The notes under the pieces: model-generated
What the model was told of the DNA's origin: nothing
The model's database searches: none
Seen by the model: the letters and a program-made list of their open reading frames with translations, nothing else
Part shown: piece after piece, positions 1 to 9,480 of the stretch
Layout of the letters: the number at the start of each line of letters is the position of its first letter
Position numbering within the stretch: position 1 is the stretch's first letter
Position numbers and translations under genes: made by a program
Source of the DNA: JAKFYM01 sp964612065
Lineage (GTDB): Bacteria; Bdellovibrionota; UBA1018; CAIPTA01
Reading direction: 5' to 3'
Assembly (NCBI GenBank): GCA_964612065.1
Contig: CAZTCD010000003.1
Location: forward strand, 1-64,000
DNA length: 64,000 nucleotides

Positions 1-146
1 CCGTTGGCGTTGCCGGTGTTTCCGGTTGCATTGCCGTTGGCGTTGCCCGTGTTTCCGGTGGCGTTACCGTTGGCGTTGCCCGTGTTTCCGGTTGCATTGC
101 CGTTGGCGTTGCCGGTGTTTCCAGTCGCATTGCCGTTGGCATTACC
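1..146. repeat. 33-bp tandem repeat, four units plus a partial unit
   Basis: Four contiguous 33-bp units start at 1, 34, 67 and 100, followed by a degenerate partial unit from 133. Units differ mostly at synonymous positions of the minus-strand Asn/Gly/Thr frame, for example TTGCCG against TTACCG. There are no spacers, so this is a coding minisatellite, not a CRISPR array. The array runs off the window edge. Confidence 0.85.
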
Positions 147-242
147 ATTCGCAGCGGCGAGGGTTGGCTTAACTGTTTGCGGTCCAAATCCTAGGATGAA
201 GATAAACGAAAGGGCTAGAACGGAAGTTCTGTTACGGGTCAT
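1..242 (-). CDS. Secreted Asn/Gly-rich repeat protein (partial, 3' end outside window)
   Basis: Minus-strand reading frame starting at the ATG at 242, with an AGGTGG ribosome site 5-6 nt upstream, and open to the window edge. The first ~30 residues form a signal peptide (MTRNRTSVLALSF..., then a hydrophobic stretch ending near TLAA). After it comes an 11-residue unit, NANGNATGNTG, repeated about four times, encoded by a 33-bp DNA repeat. The plus-strand frame here gives a Leu/Pro/Val repeat without ribosome site or logic, so I take the minus strand as coding. The protein is exported; its function is unknown and the C-terminus is not visible. Confidence 0.72.
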   Translation of the reverse strand, partial: MTRNRTSVLALSFIFILGFGPQTVKPTLAAANGNANGNATGNTGNANGNATGNTGNANGNATGNTGNANGNATGNTGNAN

Positions 243-414
243 TGATTCCACCTAAAAAGAAAATGTTTGAAAAACAGGACAGGGTGCCTAAGACACAGCC
301 ACTAATTCGGAATCCCCCCCTCGTTGGCGAATGTGTCTCAAAAATGTTGTGATGCGTCTATCATTGCCGCATTTGCCGCACAAGGCCCAAGCAAAACTTT
401 TTTATAGAAACCAT

Positions 415-1875
415 TCATCGGGCGAAGCAGTCGTGCGACCAGAGAGTGCGAACCTCGGTTGGAGCAAATGGGAGTCCGATGGCTGGAGTGGTTTCTTTCA
501 CGAATTGAATCCGAAACGTCGCCACGCCCGAGGGCCAGCCATTTTCTGCGGAATATTCACGACATAAGTAGCGGCTCACCGGCAAAAGAATGCGCGGATT
601 GGCTTCATCCCAAACGTGAATCATCAGCTTGCGCCAGGGCGAGTTCGGGAAGGTGGAGCTGACCAGCTTTGGTTTTTCGTAGGTGACGGGCTTTTGAGTC
701 CATAGGTCGATCTGCTCTCCGTTCTGCAACTCGGCTTCGATCACGAACCATCCATCATTTCGTATGGGGTAAGGCGCGAACATGTCCCATGTTTGATCCA
801 GGTAGAGAATCTTCACTAAATGGGATGCGAATTTCGGCATTTGCACGGATTCCAGCTTCAGGGATGCCAGGTTGTTCCAGGTGATCAGCACCAGGAAAAC
901 TGCTGCAAGGGCACTGCCTGCCCGTTTCATTCGCTGCGATCCGTTCTCACCCTTGGGGGAGGCAGGGAAGAATGCGCTGATTCTCAGGAGAGTTTTCTCC
1001 AGGGCCTTTTCCATTCTGTTTCCTGCCGGATGCTCCCAGAGTTCCGAGGGCATATATAGGAGCCAGTAGGTGATCGCCACATAAGGAAAGAGTCCTAGCT
1101 CCAGGCAAAGAGTCAGACTCAGGTGGAAAAGGATGAACACCACGGCGGCCGCGAAACGAGCCCAGCCGCAAAGAAGCAGGGCCAGGAAGGGGCCTACGAA
1201 CTCCCAAACCAAAGTGGAAACGGTAATAAATTGAGTGAAACCAACGAACTGGCGGAGCCAAACCGCGAAAGGCGTGGCGAAGATATCCAAATGTAGGGCG
1301 TAGTAAACGGCCGAATATTCCGAGGTCCATACCGGATGCACCTTTAGAAGAGCCGTGAAGAAGTACATCGAGAAACCCTGGAAGAGCAGGGCAAAGCTTC
1401 CCACGCTTACGATCTCTCGTGCTGCTTTGGTTGAGGAGTCCACTGAAAACTTTTCTCCGGTTGGGAGAAACAGGCTCCATAGAAGGAGGAGGCGCATCAG
1501 CTCATCCGAGGCGCTCAGGATTTGGTTGTTTCTCGACTGCAACGAGCAAAGAAGCAGGAGTAGAACAAAATTGGAAATACGGGTTCGCCACCCGATCAGG
1601 AAGGCCAGTGCCGCGAGAGCCTGAATGCCAAGCAAGAGGTATTGAAACCAGGCATCGCCCGAGGCCAGATGGAGCGAGAACTTAAAGGGCACCATATAGT
1701 TCTCGATCCAGTAGGATCGGGGAAACACACCCCAGTCGGTGTAGAAGGTGCGAGCCATAAAGAGGCGCTGAAGCGTATCGAGCAGGAGCAGGAAGCCCAG
1801 GGCGATACGGAAGATGCCAAGCGATCGCGAGTCGATCGCGAAAACGCGTCCAGGGGAGATGAATTTTGTCCTCAT
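415..1875 (-). CDS. HTTM domain membrane protein (vitamin K-dependent gamma-carboxylase-like)
   Basis: The 486-aa protein has several hydrophobic helices in its first ~300 residues and a soluble C-terminal part of about 150 residues. The stretch SLQSRNNQILSASDELMRL followed by a helix is typical of HTTM (horizontally transferred transmembrane) proteins related to gamma-glutamyl carboxylase. Bacterial members are inner-membrane proteins whose reaction is mostly unknown. The start is the ATG at 1875; no clear Shine-Dalgarno precedes it. It is a single gene, divergent from the metallopeptidase-like gene that follows. Confidence 0.8.
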   Translation of the reverse strand: MRTKFISPGRVFAIDSRSLGIFRIALGFLLLLDTLQRLFMARTFYTDWGVFPRSYWIENYMVPFKFSLHLASGDAWFQYLLLGIQALAALAFLIGWRTRISNFVLLLLLCSLQSRNNQILSASDELMRLLLLWSLFLPTGEKFSVDSSTKAAREIVSVGSFALLFQGFSMYFFTALLKVHPVWTSEYSAVYYALHLDIFATPFAVWLRQFVGFTQFITVSTLVWEFVGPFLALLLCGWARFAAAVVFILFHLSLTLCLELGLFPYVAITYWLLYMPSELWEHPAGNRMEKALEKTLLRISAFFPASPKGENGSQRMKRAGSALAAVFLVLITWNNLASLKLESVQMPKFASHLVKILYLDQTWDMFAPYPIRNDGWFVIEAELQNGEQIDLWTQKPVTYEKPKLVSSTFPNSPWRKLMIHVWDEANPRILLPVSRYLCREYSAENGWPSGVATFRIQFVKETTPAIGLPFAPTEVRTLWSHDCFAR

Positions 1876-2066
1876 AAGCGGGAATTCTATAACCCATCAA
1901 ATAAATCGGATAAATAGAGAATTTTAAGAGATAGGGGAAATCAGTAGGAATATCCGCAGGTTTCTAGCCCATTAGGATGACGCAAAGCATTAAAATCTTT
2001 TGCCTTTTTCTCTCCGAGCGTCTACATTCCCTGGGCCCTGAACTTTTTTTCACCCGAGGGATTACC

Positions 2067-3473
2067 GTGCATCTACTCCTCCTGTCCGTTCTTCTGGCCT
2101 TCAGTTCTCCCGCCAAGGCATTCCAAACCAGCTATTCCGAGCTTCTGGCCCGCATCCAGAAAACATATTTAGGCGCAGAAGCGGCTCCCTATCCGATCCT
2201 GGTTATGGACAGAGACGACCTCGAGTGGCGCTTTGCCAAAGCTGGAGCGATCGGCAAGGAAGGAGAGGCGAAGAGGCAGGGCATTCTCAAGGACTATATC
2301 AAGGAACGCACTGGTGTGGAGGTAAGCCAGAACGCTGCCTCGAATTTCGAAACCTATATGGCCGTGCTGAAGGACGCGGCTGTAGCCATGCCGGCCTTTA
2401 AAGACGGCTTCAATGGCGAAATCGCGATGTGCGCGGTATTTCCTCCTGATCCGAATAGAAATCGCCGCCTGGAATCCGAGCGTATTCTCCAGCTTCAGCT
2501 GAAAGACGCTTACGGCGACCGCGACTATGCGCGGCTGCGCGATTCCCTTTCTTATGATGATGCCGTACTGATCTCCGTGCTCCACGAATCGGGCCATTGC
2601 ATGGATCGTTTTTTCTTCCCCCAGATGTATATCGATGGCGAAGACGCCCATACCGCCCATCAGGCGGAGAGCTATGCCGAGACCATGGCCGTGTTTCTGA
2701 TGGCCCGGGAAGGGCGTTTGGTGGCCGGCACCCGTGCCTATATGCGCGACATTTATTCTTTCTTCATGCAACCCTGGTTCGCGGCCAATGCAGACAAGGG
2801 AATGCTGAGCCCCACTTTCACCTATGGTGGTTTGGTTTATCACCTCTCTCCGTCCATCCGGGCGGCGGCTGAACTGATGAGAGCTGAGCCTGGCTTTGAA
2901 AATCGTTCCCTGCACGAACTGCAGGAGAAGGCCGCGGAGATCGTACGCAGCACCAGCATGCGTTCCCCTCTGATGACCGCCCTGCACGCTGCCTACACCG
3001 AAGGGCGGGAAGAGGCCTTCCGCCGTTATGAAGAGCTTCGCAAAGACATGCCCGATTTCTTCGGTGATGTGATCGAGAAGATGAAGGCCTACTTCGGCAA
3101 GGAAGAAAAAGTTCTGGCGGAAGCTTTTCTCGAAAAGGCACGGCCACAGGATCCCGAAACCTCTCTTCGTCCGCTTGATCTCCTGAAAGCCTGCTCGTTT
3201 TATCGAAGCGGCGATCAAAACAGCCTTCTCGCCGAAATCGAAAGCCTCCGGCAGGATCTGAGAAGCGGAAATCCTTCCCGTGAAGCGGGCCTCGCTCGTT
3301 TCGAGTGGCTTTCGAATCTTTGGAGCCGCTTGCCCGGTGCTTGCCGGGGAGAAAAGCTATTTGCGCAGGTTGGCCAGGAAAAACGGGAAAGAGACTTTCT
3401 CCTGAAGCGCCTACCTCCTCGCGCTGGCGGTGGCTGCGATATTGGCTGGGCTCTGGCCGGAAGGAAACGATAG
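2067..3473 (+). CDS. Secreted putative zinc metalloprotease (HExxH)
   Basis: The start is uncertain. The GTG at 2067 has GAGGG six bases upstream and is followed directly by a signal peptide ending ...SSPAKA, so I prefer it to the in-frame ATG at 1977, which lacks a usable ribosome site. From the GTG the protein is 468 aa. HESGH at about residues 173-177 is an HExxH zinc motif, and the Glu residues of ESYAET 28-32 positions later could supply the third ligand, as in gluzincin-type peptidases. The C-terminal half is helical and unassigned. It is probably periplasmic or secreted; the substrate is unknown and I recognise no named family. Confidence 0.7.
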   Translation: MHLLLLSVLLAFSSPAKAFQTSYSELLARIQKTYLGAEAAPYPILVMDRDDLEWRFAKAGAIGKEGEAKRQGILKDYIKERTGVEVSQNAASNFETYMAVLKDAAVAMPAFKDGFNGEIAMCAVFPPDPNRNRRLESERILQLQLKDAYGDRDYARLRDSLSYDDAVLISVLHESGHCMDRFFFPQMYIDGEDAHTAHQAESYAETMAVFLMAREGRLVAGTRAYMRDIYSFFMQPWFAANADKGMLSPTFTYGGLVYHLSPSIRAAAELMRAEPGFENRSLHELQEKAAEIVRSTSMRSPLMTALHAAYTEGREEAFRRYEELRKDMPDFFGDVIEKMKAYFGKEEKVLAEAFLEKARPQDPETSLRPLDLLKACSFYRSGDQNSLLAEIESLRQDLRSGNPSREAGLARFEWLSNLWSRLPGACRGEKLFAQVGQEKRERDFLLKRLPPRAGGGCDIGWALAGRKR

Positions 3474-3515
3474 GCCTGTCCATTGCATCTCTCTTCCTGG
3501 TCGAAGGAGGGGAGA

Positions 3516-4673
3516 ATGCGACAAGGGGTGAAACGGGAACTGGCGGCTGCACTCGGAATGGGAGCAGCCGTTTCCTATTTACTGCAGCGTAGAAAAACAG
3601 CCGTGGCTTTTCTCGGAGGCGCAGGCGCTCTGGCTGCCTGGGGATTGTTCTCCGGCAGGGGAGACCGGATTGAGGGGCAAAGCGCCCTGGTCACGGGAGG
3701 TTCGCGCGGACTGGGGCTGGCCATAGCACTGGAACTCGCCCGGCGGCGTTGCCGCATTACTTTGGTGGCAAGAGACAGGGACGAGCTGGCCCGTGCCAGA
3801 GCGAGAATCGAGGCTTGCTACCCCGGCACCGTGCTTCGCGCTACCTACTGTGACATCACCCATGAAGCGGAGCTCTTTCGTACGATCGATCTTGCGGCGC
3901 GGGAACAAGGTGGCCTGGACCTCATCGTGAACAATGCAGGCGCGATACTGGTTGGGCCTTTTTCCGCCATGAAAGCCGAGGATTTCAAGGCTCAGATGAA
4001 CCTTCATTTGTTCGCGGTAGTGAACAGTTGCCGGCTCGCCCTTCCTTATCTCCGGAAAAGCAGGGGGAGAAGGATCGTGAATATCTGTTCCATGGGCGGC
4101 AAGGTACCGGTTCCTCATATGCTGGCTTATGACGCTTCGAAGTTCGCGCTTTCAGGATTTTCGCAAGGTTTGGAATCCGAGGTGAAGCAAGACGGCATCA
4201 GCGTGACTACGATCTATCCGGCAGTGATGCGCACGGGTTCTCCCATTCAGGCTGTATTCAAAGGAGACCATGAAAGAGAATTCGCCTGGTTTTCCGCGTT
4301 GGACAACCTGCCTTTCCTTTCCATTCCGGCGGATACGGCGGCCCGGAAGATTCTCGAGGCAGCGGAAGAGCGGAGGAGCGAGCTGGTTCTCTCGCTGGCA
4401 GGCAGGATCCGGAATGTGGCGGCCGCGCTCTTCCCGGAACTGGCGGCTTCGTTGCTCTCGGCGATCAGCCACCTGCTTCCCCGGGGATGCTCTCGTGAGG
4501 CGAAAACCGGTGCCGACAGCAGGGCTGTCTTTGACAGGTCGGGATTCTTCGTTCCTTTCCGATGGATGGAAAAGAGAGCCATGAAGCGCTGGAATCAGCG
4601 GCCCAAGCACGACGGACGCAGGCAGATGGGGCTGGACTCCCACCATAGCAGCACCTTATCGGAAAGGTATTGA
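3516..4673 (+). CDS. Short-chain dehydrogenase/reductase with N-terminal membrane anchor
   Basis: The start at 3516 is set by the GGAGGGGA ribosome site; the in-frame ATG at 3483 has none. Residues 10-45 contain two hydrophobic stretches separated by QRRK, suggesting membrane attachment. The classical SDR fold follows: cofactor loop TGGSRGLG at 60-67, NNAG at 139-142, catalytic Ser192 and YDASK with Tyr205 and Lys209. The protein is 385 aa, longer than the usual ~250, with a C-terminal extension rich in basic residues. It is likely an NAD(P)-dependent oxidoreductase acting on a lipid or other hydrophobic substrate; the substrate cannot be read from sequence. It lies 42 nt after the HExxH gene and converges on the porin-like gene. 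Confidence 0.87.
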   Translation: MRQGVKRELAAALGMGAAVSYLLQRRKTAVAFLGGAGALAAWGLFSGRGDRIEGQSALVTGGSRGLGLAIALELARRRCRITLVARDRDELARARARIEACYPGTVLRATYCDITHEAELFRTIDLAAREQGGLDLIVNNAGAILVGPFSAMKAEDFKAQMNLHLFAVVNSCRLALPYLRKSRGRRIVNICSMGGKVPVPHMLAYDASKFALSGFSQGLESEVKQDGISVTTIYPAVMRTGSPIQAVFKGDHEREFAWFSALDNLPFLSIPADTAARKILEAAEERRSELVLSLAGRIRNVAAALFPELAASLLSAISHLLPRGCSREAKTGADSRAVFDRSGFFVPFRWMEKRAMKRWNQRPKHDGRRQMGLDSHHSSTLSERY

Positions 4674-4686
4674 ATGGGCCGCATTC

Positions 4687-6036
4687 CTAGAACGCGTATT
4701 TCATCTCGGTAAATACGGAATTATAGGTTCGCAGTGATCCCAGGCTTCGCCAGCCCGGGCCGCCGTATTGGTCGGATCCGAGGTAGACGCGGAAATTATC
4801 GATAAATCCATAGCTGAGAAGCGGCTGAAGATACCAGTCTCCCCCATTGATGCTCTGGTAATAAAGAATTTCCGCGCGAAACGGGCTGGAAGAGGTTTCA
4901 TAGGAAACTCGAAGGGTGGCCGCCGTTTCCCATTTCTCCTGGTACTGATGGATCAGGGCATTCGCCGCCGCGATCTGCCGGTTAAGCGCGGCGGAAACAC
5001 TGTCGCGGCCGCCGGCATCGTTGGGAGCGGTGAAGCGTGGATAGAGTTTACTCAGGAGCTGGGCCTGGATACGGAAGCGCTCCAGGATGGGGCGCTCCAG
5101 CCCCAGCACCGAGCTCCAGTGAGAGGGAAGAACCGTGGGATTCTTGCCATCGTTGTTCTCCGTGAATGTATAGGCGCTTTCGAGGCGGTAAACCCAGTCG
5201 CCTTTGGAGAGGGAGGCGTCGGCGCCGATCGCTCTGATCCTGCGGAAAAGCTGTGTGCCCCGGGCCAGCAGAAGCGGGCCGGCGGCGGTGGCTACGATCC
5301 TGTGATCGATTTCCGCGAACTCCGGTTTGTGGTTCCATCCGTAAAAGGCGGACAGGGATCCGTCCCAGCCGTCGCCTGAATAGGATAACTTTGCCGCCAC
5401 CTCCGTATTTTCGGGACGTACAGAGGGGCGTTCCGTATCTTCCAGGGTGATGCCTGCCGGAAGAGCAGCGGGCGGTACCAGCACTTTGCTCTCGGGAAAA
5501 CGGGGCTGCAGGACAAGAGTGATACTCCAGGGAGACGAGCCTTGGGCCGGGGTGACGTTCATCAGGAAGGCGAGCCCCCCCTTGCGATGCCTTTCGGATT
5601 CGTGGGAAAGAATTTTCCCGTCCTTGGCTGAAAGGAAATCCGTGGGATTGATGGCATCGCTTTTTCCCCAGGGAAGGATCAGCTGGCCGGCCCTCAGCTG
5701 CCATCCACCGCGAAAGTACTCCAGCCAGCCTTCTTTCAGCTCGTGTTCCAGGTGCGTGCCGCCGCGGTTCCCGGTAAGGCGGCTTTCTTTGCCCTCAAAA
5801 AAATCCGCTGCATACACGGCCCGGGCGGAAAGGGGTTCGGAGAGGCGGAGATCGCCCTGCAGCTCCAGGCGGGAGTGAAGCTGGGTGAAGTTTTTTCCGT
5901 GGCTTTCCCTGGTGGGAAAATAGGCATCGGCGCTGGCTTCTCCGGAGAGGCCGGCTGAGGGCGCGGATTCGCCGGCATTTCCCATCAGCAGCAGGAATGC
6001 GAGGAGGATCAGCGTCCAGTGCAGTTTATTTGTCAC
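4687..6036 (-). CDS. Outer-membrane beta-barrel (porin-like), last gene of an ABC/LolA-like operon
   Basis: This 449-aa protein starts at a GTG that overlaps the stop of the LolA-like gene by 11 nt, so translation is probably coupled. It has an N-terminal signal peptide (LILLAFLLLMGNAGESAP), alternating polar and hydrophobic segments with many aromatic residues, and a C-terminal Phe (TEMKYAF), the classic outer-membrane insertion signal. It resembles DUF1302-type or alginate-export-type barrels only in general composition. Position in the operon suggests that it is the outer-membrane partner or cargo of the upstream ABC transporter and carrier. Confidence 0.75.
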   Translation of the reverse strand: MTNKLHWTLILLAFLLLMGNAGESAPSAGLSGEASADAYFPTRESHGKNFTQLHSRLELQGDLRLSEPLSARAVYAADFFEGKESRLTGNRGGTHLEHELKEGWLEYFRGGWQLRAGQLILPWGKSDAINPTDFLSAKDGKILSHESERHRKGGLAFLMNVTPAQGSSPWSITLVLQPRFPESKVLVPPAALPAGITLEDTERPSVRPENTEVAAKLSYSGDGWDGSLSAFYGWNHKPEFAEIDHRIVATAAGPLLLARGTQLFRRIRAIGADASLSKGDWVYRLESAYTFTENNDGKNPTVLPSHWSSVLGLERPILERFRIQAQLLSKLYPRFTAPNDAGGRDSVSAALNRQIAAANALIHQYQEKWETAATLRVSYETSSSPFRAEILYYQSINGGDWYLQPLLSYGFIDNFRVYLGSDQYGGPGWRSLGSLRTYNSVFTEMKYAF

Positions 6037-6835
6037 GGCTCAGGTTCTGTACCGAAAAGGTGGAGTCGGGAATGTCTTCGTTCACCTGCACATGGTGGAA
6101 AAGCAGGGTGGTGGATTTTCCGGATTTCAGGTTCTCCATCTTGATTTTGTGTGCCAGGAACTTCTTTTCCCTAGGATCCACCTCTTTGATCTCGGTCGCG
6201 CTCATCCGCTTCCAGATCTCGCCTTTTTCGTTGTAGTAGTCGCCTTTGATATCCATGAAGTTATCCTGTCGCACCCACTTCAGGCTGCGGGAGGTGCCTG
6301 TGCTGTCTTTCACGATTTCATTGGCAGGAGTGCTTTCGACCACCCAGCATTTTGGTTTTTCCATCCCGGGGCAGGATTCGGTGCGGTTGATCTTGAACGT
6401 GTATTCATCCGTCTTGGGGGTGGAAAGATCAGAATAGGAAAATTCCGATCCCATGAAGGATCCACTTTGCTGCTGGCTCTCCACTCTTCTTACCTTTTTG
6501 AAGTTAGGAAGATAGATTTGCACGTCGGTTTCACCAGCCTCGCCCTCCCGGAAGAGAATGGCTTCTCCTCTCACTTCGGCCGGGCTCTGGAAACGCGTGA
6601 GGGTGCTGAAGTGCACGTTGTCCGGCATGAGCTCCCGCCACCACAAAAACTCTTTGGTCTTCTCCTCACCAGAAGCGTTTCTGGTGATCAGCTTCGCGGA
6701 GGCTTGCATGCTGCGCACACGCCGGGCTTCTTCGTTTTTCGCCATGATTTCCTTGGCCGTAAGAGAAGGCGCGGACAGAGCCACGTTTATCGCCAAGGTT
6801 CCCAGAGAAAAGATCAGTGCCGCTTTTTTTGTCAT
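6026..6835 (-). CDS. Outer membrane lipoprotein-sorting protein (LolA-like)
   Basis: The start ATG at 6835 has GGAGG 5-6 nt upstream; upstream in-frame sequence belongs to the permease gene in another frame. The product is 269 aa with a signal peptide (MTKKAALIFSLGTLAINVALS). The motif order after it (EIMAKNEEARR, a FLWWRE segment, a DVQIYLPNFKKVRRVE segment, and GSEFSYSDL) matches the family annotated outer membrane lipoprotein-sorting protein, which has a LolA/LolB-like concave barrel that carries lipid. It is expected to act in the periplasm, moving a lipid or lipoprotein from the ABC permease to the outer membrane. Confidence 0.88.
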   Translation of the reverse strand: MTKKAALIFSLGTLAINVALSAPSLTAKEIMAKNEEARRVRSMQASAKLITRNASGEEKTKEFLWWRELMPDNVHFSTLTRFQSPAEVRGEAILFREGEAGETDVQIYLPNFKKVRRVESQQQSGSFMGSEFSYSDLSTPKTDEYTFKINRTESCPGMEKPKCWVVESTPANEIVKDSTGTSRSLKWVRQDNFMDIKGDYYNEKGEIWKRMSATEIKEVDPREKKFLAHKIKMENLKSGKSTTLLFHHVQVNEDIPDSTFSVQNLSRDK

Positions 6836-6861
6836 CAAATCCTCCTTCATCGCCGAGGCGA

Positions 6862-9480
6862 TTATTCGTATTCCAAAGCCTCGCTGATATCGAGGCGCGA
6901 AGCCCGCACCGAAGGGTAGTAGCCGGCTACCAGCGCTACAAGAATTCCTATTCCTACGGTGAGTGCCAGGGTAATCCAGGGTACGGAGAAGGTGAGCACC
7001 CACCCGAGAAGGTTGGAAAGGGATTGGGTCACGAGAAAATAGGCCGCGGCCGTGCCGATGATCACCGCGGCCAGGGAGCCTAGTATCCCTTGGAGCATAG
7101 CTTCCTGCAGAATCAGGCCGCGCACCTGCCTTCGATTCATGCCCAGGGCGCGCAGCACCCCGAGCTCCTGGGTGCGTTCCATTACCGAAATCAACAGGGT
7201 GTTCAGGAGGCCCATCAGGGCCACGGCCAGCGCAGCCACTTCGATGGCGCGGGTATAGGAAAAGGCTGAAGTGATCCGTTCCGAAACCTGTCTCTTGATT
7301 TCTGCCTGCGACACCGAGCTGAGGTTCAAAGTGCGCCCGAAGCGGGAGTCGATTTCCCTCCGGATCAGCTCGGGATCATAGCCCGGGGCCGCGAAGAGGG
7401 CGAATCCGTCCACGAGAGGATCATTCCAGAACCGTTTGTATACCTTCCGGTCAAGGTAGATCAGCCCTTCTGCGGACGAGAAATCAGTAACCACCCCGGC
7501 GATCGGAAGTACGATTCGCCCCGAAGGGGAATGAATGGTGATGTGGTCGCCGGTACGTTTCCCGAAGTTCCTTGCGAAATTTTCAGAAACGAGAGTGACT
7601 GGGCGCTCCGAGTGATACAAGGCATGCACGGCCTCCTGCGCGGGCCGGTCGAGGAGCTCGAAGTTGCTGTATCCCGAGGCGGGATCGGTTTCATCGTAGG
7701 CTTTGAGGGAGATCTGGCGGCCTTCATAAGGAATTCGAACGGAGCGGATGGCGTAGGCACCCCGTTCCGGCCCCTGCCGGATGCCTTTCAATGTTTCCAG
7801 TTCCCGGCCCACGCTTTCATGAATCGGCTGAACCTGATTGGCCACCAGGTTTCCGAAAGAGCTCACTACCACATCGGCATGAAGGGTGCGGTCGTACCAG
7901 CCGATTACGGATTTCTGGAAGGATCCGGATAACGAGGAAAGGAGAATGACCAGTATCAGGCCAACCATAAGAATCCGCACATTCGAGGTGGTGCGTACAG
8001 GGTTCTGCAGCAGATTGTCTTTCGCCAGCCTGGTTACGGTGCCTCCGAACCGATGGAGGCTTCCTCTCAGAAGGCGTACCATCCAGAGCACGGGAAAAGG
8101 GCCCACGAGCGCAGCTCCTGCCATGCCTGCAACTGGATCGATCCATTTGAACGCGGCCCAGCGGGCGCTCCATCCGAGAAGGGACGACAATGCCATGATC
8201 CCTAACAAGGAAAGCCCGAGCACCAGGCTGAATTTTTTCTGCACATCGGCCTTTTCGGAGCCTTCATCGATTCGCTTCATCGCTTCCATGGGCTGGATCG
8301 AAGTGGCTTTCAAGGCGGGCCAAAGCGCCGCGAGGAAGGAAGCGATTCCGCCGGTGGCTGTTCCCAGAAATACCTGATCCCAGCCAAAAACCAGAGAACT
8401 TGCCTCAATCGGCGTGGCGTATTGTACCGACATGGAGCTCGTGACCATTTTCAGGAGGAACCCGGCGAGCACGCGCCCTGCCCAAACCCCAGCTGCAGAC
8501 CCGAGGATCCCCATCATGAAGGCTTCCGATAGAAACAAGAGAAGGATCTGCCGCCTCGAAGTGCCGAGGCTTCGCAACGTGCCGATTTCCTTTTTTCTCT
8601 CCGCCACGGAGATGCTCACGGTGTTCGCGATCAGGAACAGGCCCACGAATACCGCCAGCGCGCTGAAAAGGTCCAGGAGCGTTTGATAGGATGAGATGAG
8701 CCTGCCTTGTGCAGCGGCTTGTTCCGCGGTGTCTTCCACTTTGTATCCGCGCCCCAGGGCGCTTCGAATGCCTTCCGCAATGCCAGCGGGATCAATGCCT
8801 TCCCGGAGCACGAGATCCACCCGGTCCAGTTTGCCTTCTTTTCCGAAGGTGGCGCGGGCACCATCGATGTCCATGATCGCGAGATTTCCACCATAGGCCC
8901 TGGCCGGCCCTTGCGGTTCCAGCAATCCTCTTACGGTCATGCGCCTGGCGCCTCTGGCCGTGGTGATGGTGAATACGGAATCCAGCTTCAGTCCGTGCGA
9001 ATCCGCGAACTCCTTCGTGACGATGATGGAATCGGGCTGATTGAGAAAGGTGAATGGATCGTCGATCACCTCCTGATCGGTGGCCTTATAATCCCTGATG
9101 CTGCTCTCTTTCAGAAGATCCACGCCGAGCACCATCAGGGTTTGGGGATTGGATTCAAGGCTGCGGGAAGGTTCCGTGAGATACGCCCGATTCACCACGA
9201 GGGGCACGGCCGTGCGCACGCCGGGGTAGTTCTGAATCTTGTTCATGACGGATTCGGGGAACCCTGCATCGGAATGAGAAACCGTGAGATTGGATTTTCC
9301 CGCTATGGCTTCGATGCTTTCCTGAAACGATGCCAGCGTGGACCGATTGATGATCTGGATGGCTACGAACAATGCGATTCCCAGCGCCACGCCCGCTGCT
9401 GCGAGGAGCGTGCGGCGTGGTTTGAGGAGAAGATGCCGAAGGGCCACGAAGCGATAGAGGTTCAGGTATGATCTAAACAT
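6862..9480 (-). CDS. ABC transporter permease, duplicated FtsX/MacB type
   Basis: This 872-aa permease begins with a membrane helix (residues ~20-45), followed by a MacB-type periplasmic domain, a first FtsX three-helix block around 270-410, two more helices, a second periplasmic domain, and a second FtsX block at ~740-870. Conserved cytoplasmic stretches such as ERKKEIGTLRSLGTSRRQ and ERTQELGVLRALGMNRRQ contact the ATPase. The start overlaps the ATPase stop by 8 nt. Such LolCE/MacB-type exporters extract lipids or lipoproteins from the inner membrane rather than pumping through it. The downstream LolA-like gene fits that role. Confidence 0.92.
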   Translation of the reverse strand: MFRSYLNLYRFVALRHLLLKPRRTLLAAAGVALGIALFVAIQIINRSTLASFQESIEAIAGKSNLTVSHSDAGFPESVMNKIQNYPGVRTAVPLVVNRAYLTEPSRSLESNPQTLMVLGVDLLKESSIRDYKATDQEVIDDPFTFLNQPDSIIVTKEFADSHGLKLDSVFTITTARGARRMTVRGLLEPQGPARAYGGNLAIMDIDGARATFGKEGKLDRVDLVLREGIDPAGIAEGIRSALGRGYKVEDTAEQAAAQGRLISSYQTLLDLFSALAVFVGLFLIANTVSISVAERKKEIGTLRSLGTSRRQILLLFLSEAFMMGILGSAAGVWAGRVLAGFLLKMVTSSMSVQYATPIEASSLVFGWDQVFLGTATGGIASFLAALWPALKATSIQPMEAMKRIDEGSEKADVQKKFSLVLGLSLLGIMALSSLLGWSARWAAFKWIDPVAGMAGAALVGPFPVLWMVRLLRGSLHRFGGTVTRLAKDNLLQNPVRTTSNVRILMVGLILVILLSSLSGSFQKSVIGWYDRTLHADVVVSSFGNLVANQVQPIHESVGRELETLKGIRQGPERGAYAIRSVRIPYEGRQISLKAYDETDPASGYSNFELLDRPAQEAVHALYHSERPVTLVSENFARNFGKRTGDHITIHSPSGRIVLPIAGVVTDFSSAEGLIYLDRKVYKRFWNDPLVDGFALFAAPGYDPELIRREIDSRFGRTLNLSSVSQAEIKRQVSERITSAFSYTRAIEVAALAVALMGLLNTLLISVMERTQELGVLRALGMNRRQVRGLILQEAMLQGILGSLAAVIIGTAAAYFLVTQSLSNLLGWVLTFSVPWITLALTVGIGILVALVAGYYPSVRASRLDISEALEYE

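Noticed and set aside
1..146. Possible CRISPR array at the left edge
   Set aside because: The 33-bp units are contiguous, without spacers, and code a repeat protein.
4..255. Plus-strand 83-aa Leu/Pro/Val repeat frame
   Set aside because: It is the complement of the minus-strand Asn/Gly repeat gene. It has no ribosome site, while the minus strand has a signal peptide and Shine-Dalgarno.
2169..3218. Minus-strand 349-aa frame
   Set aside because: It lies antisense to the HExxH protein, with His/Gly-rich composition typical of a GC-rich antisense frame and no ribosome site.
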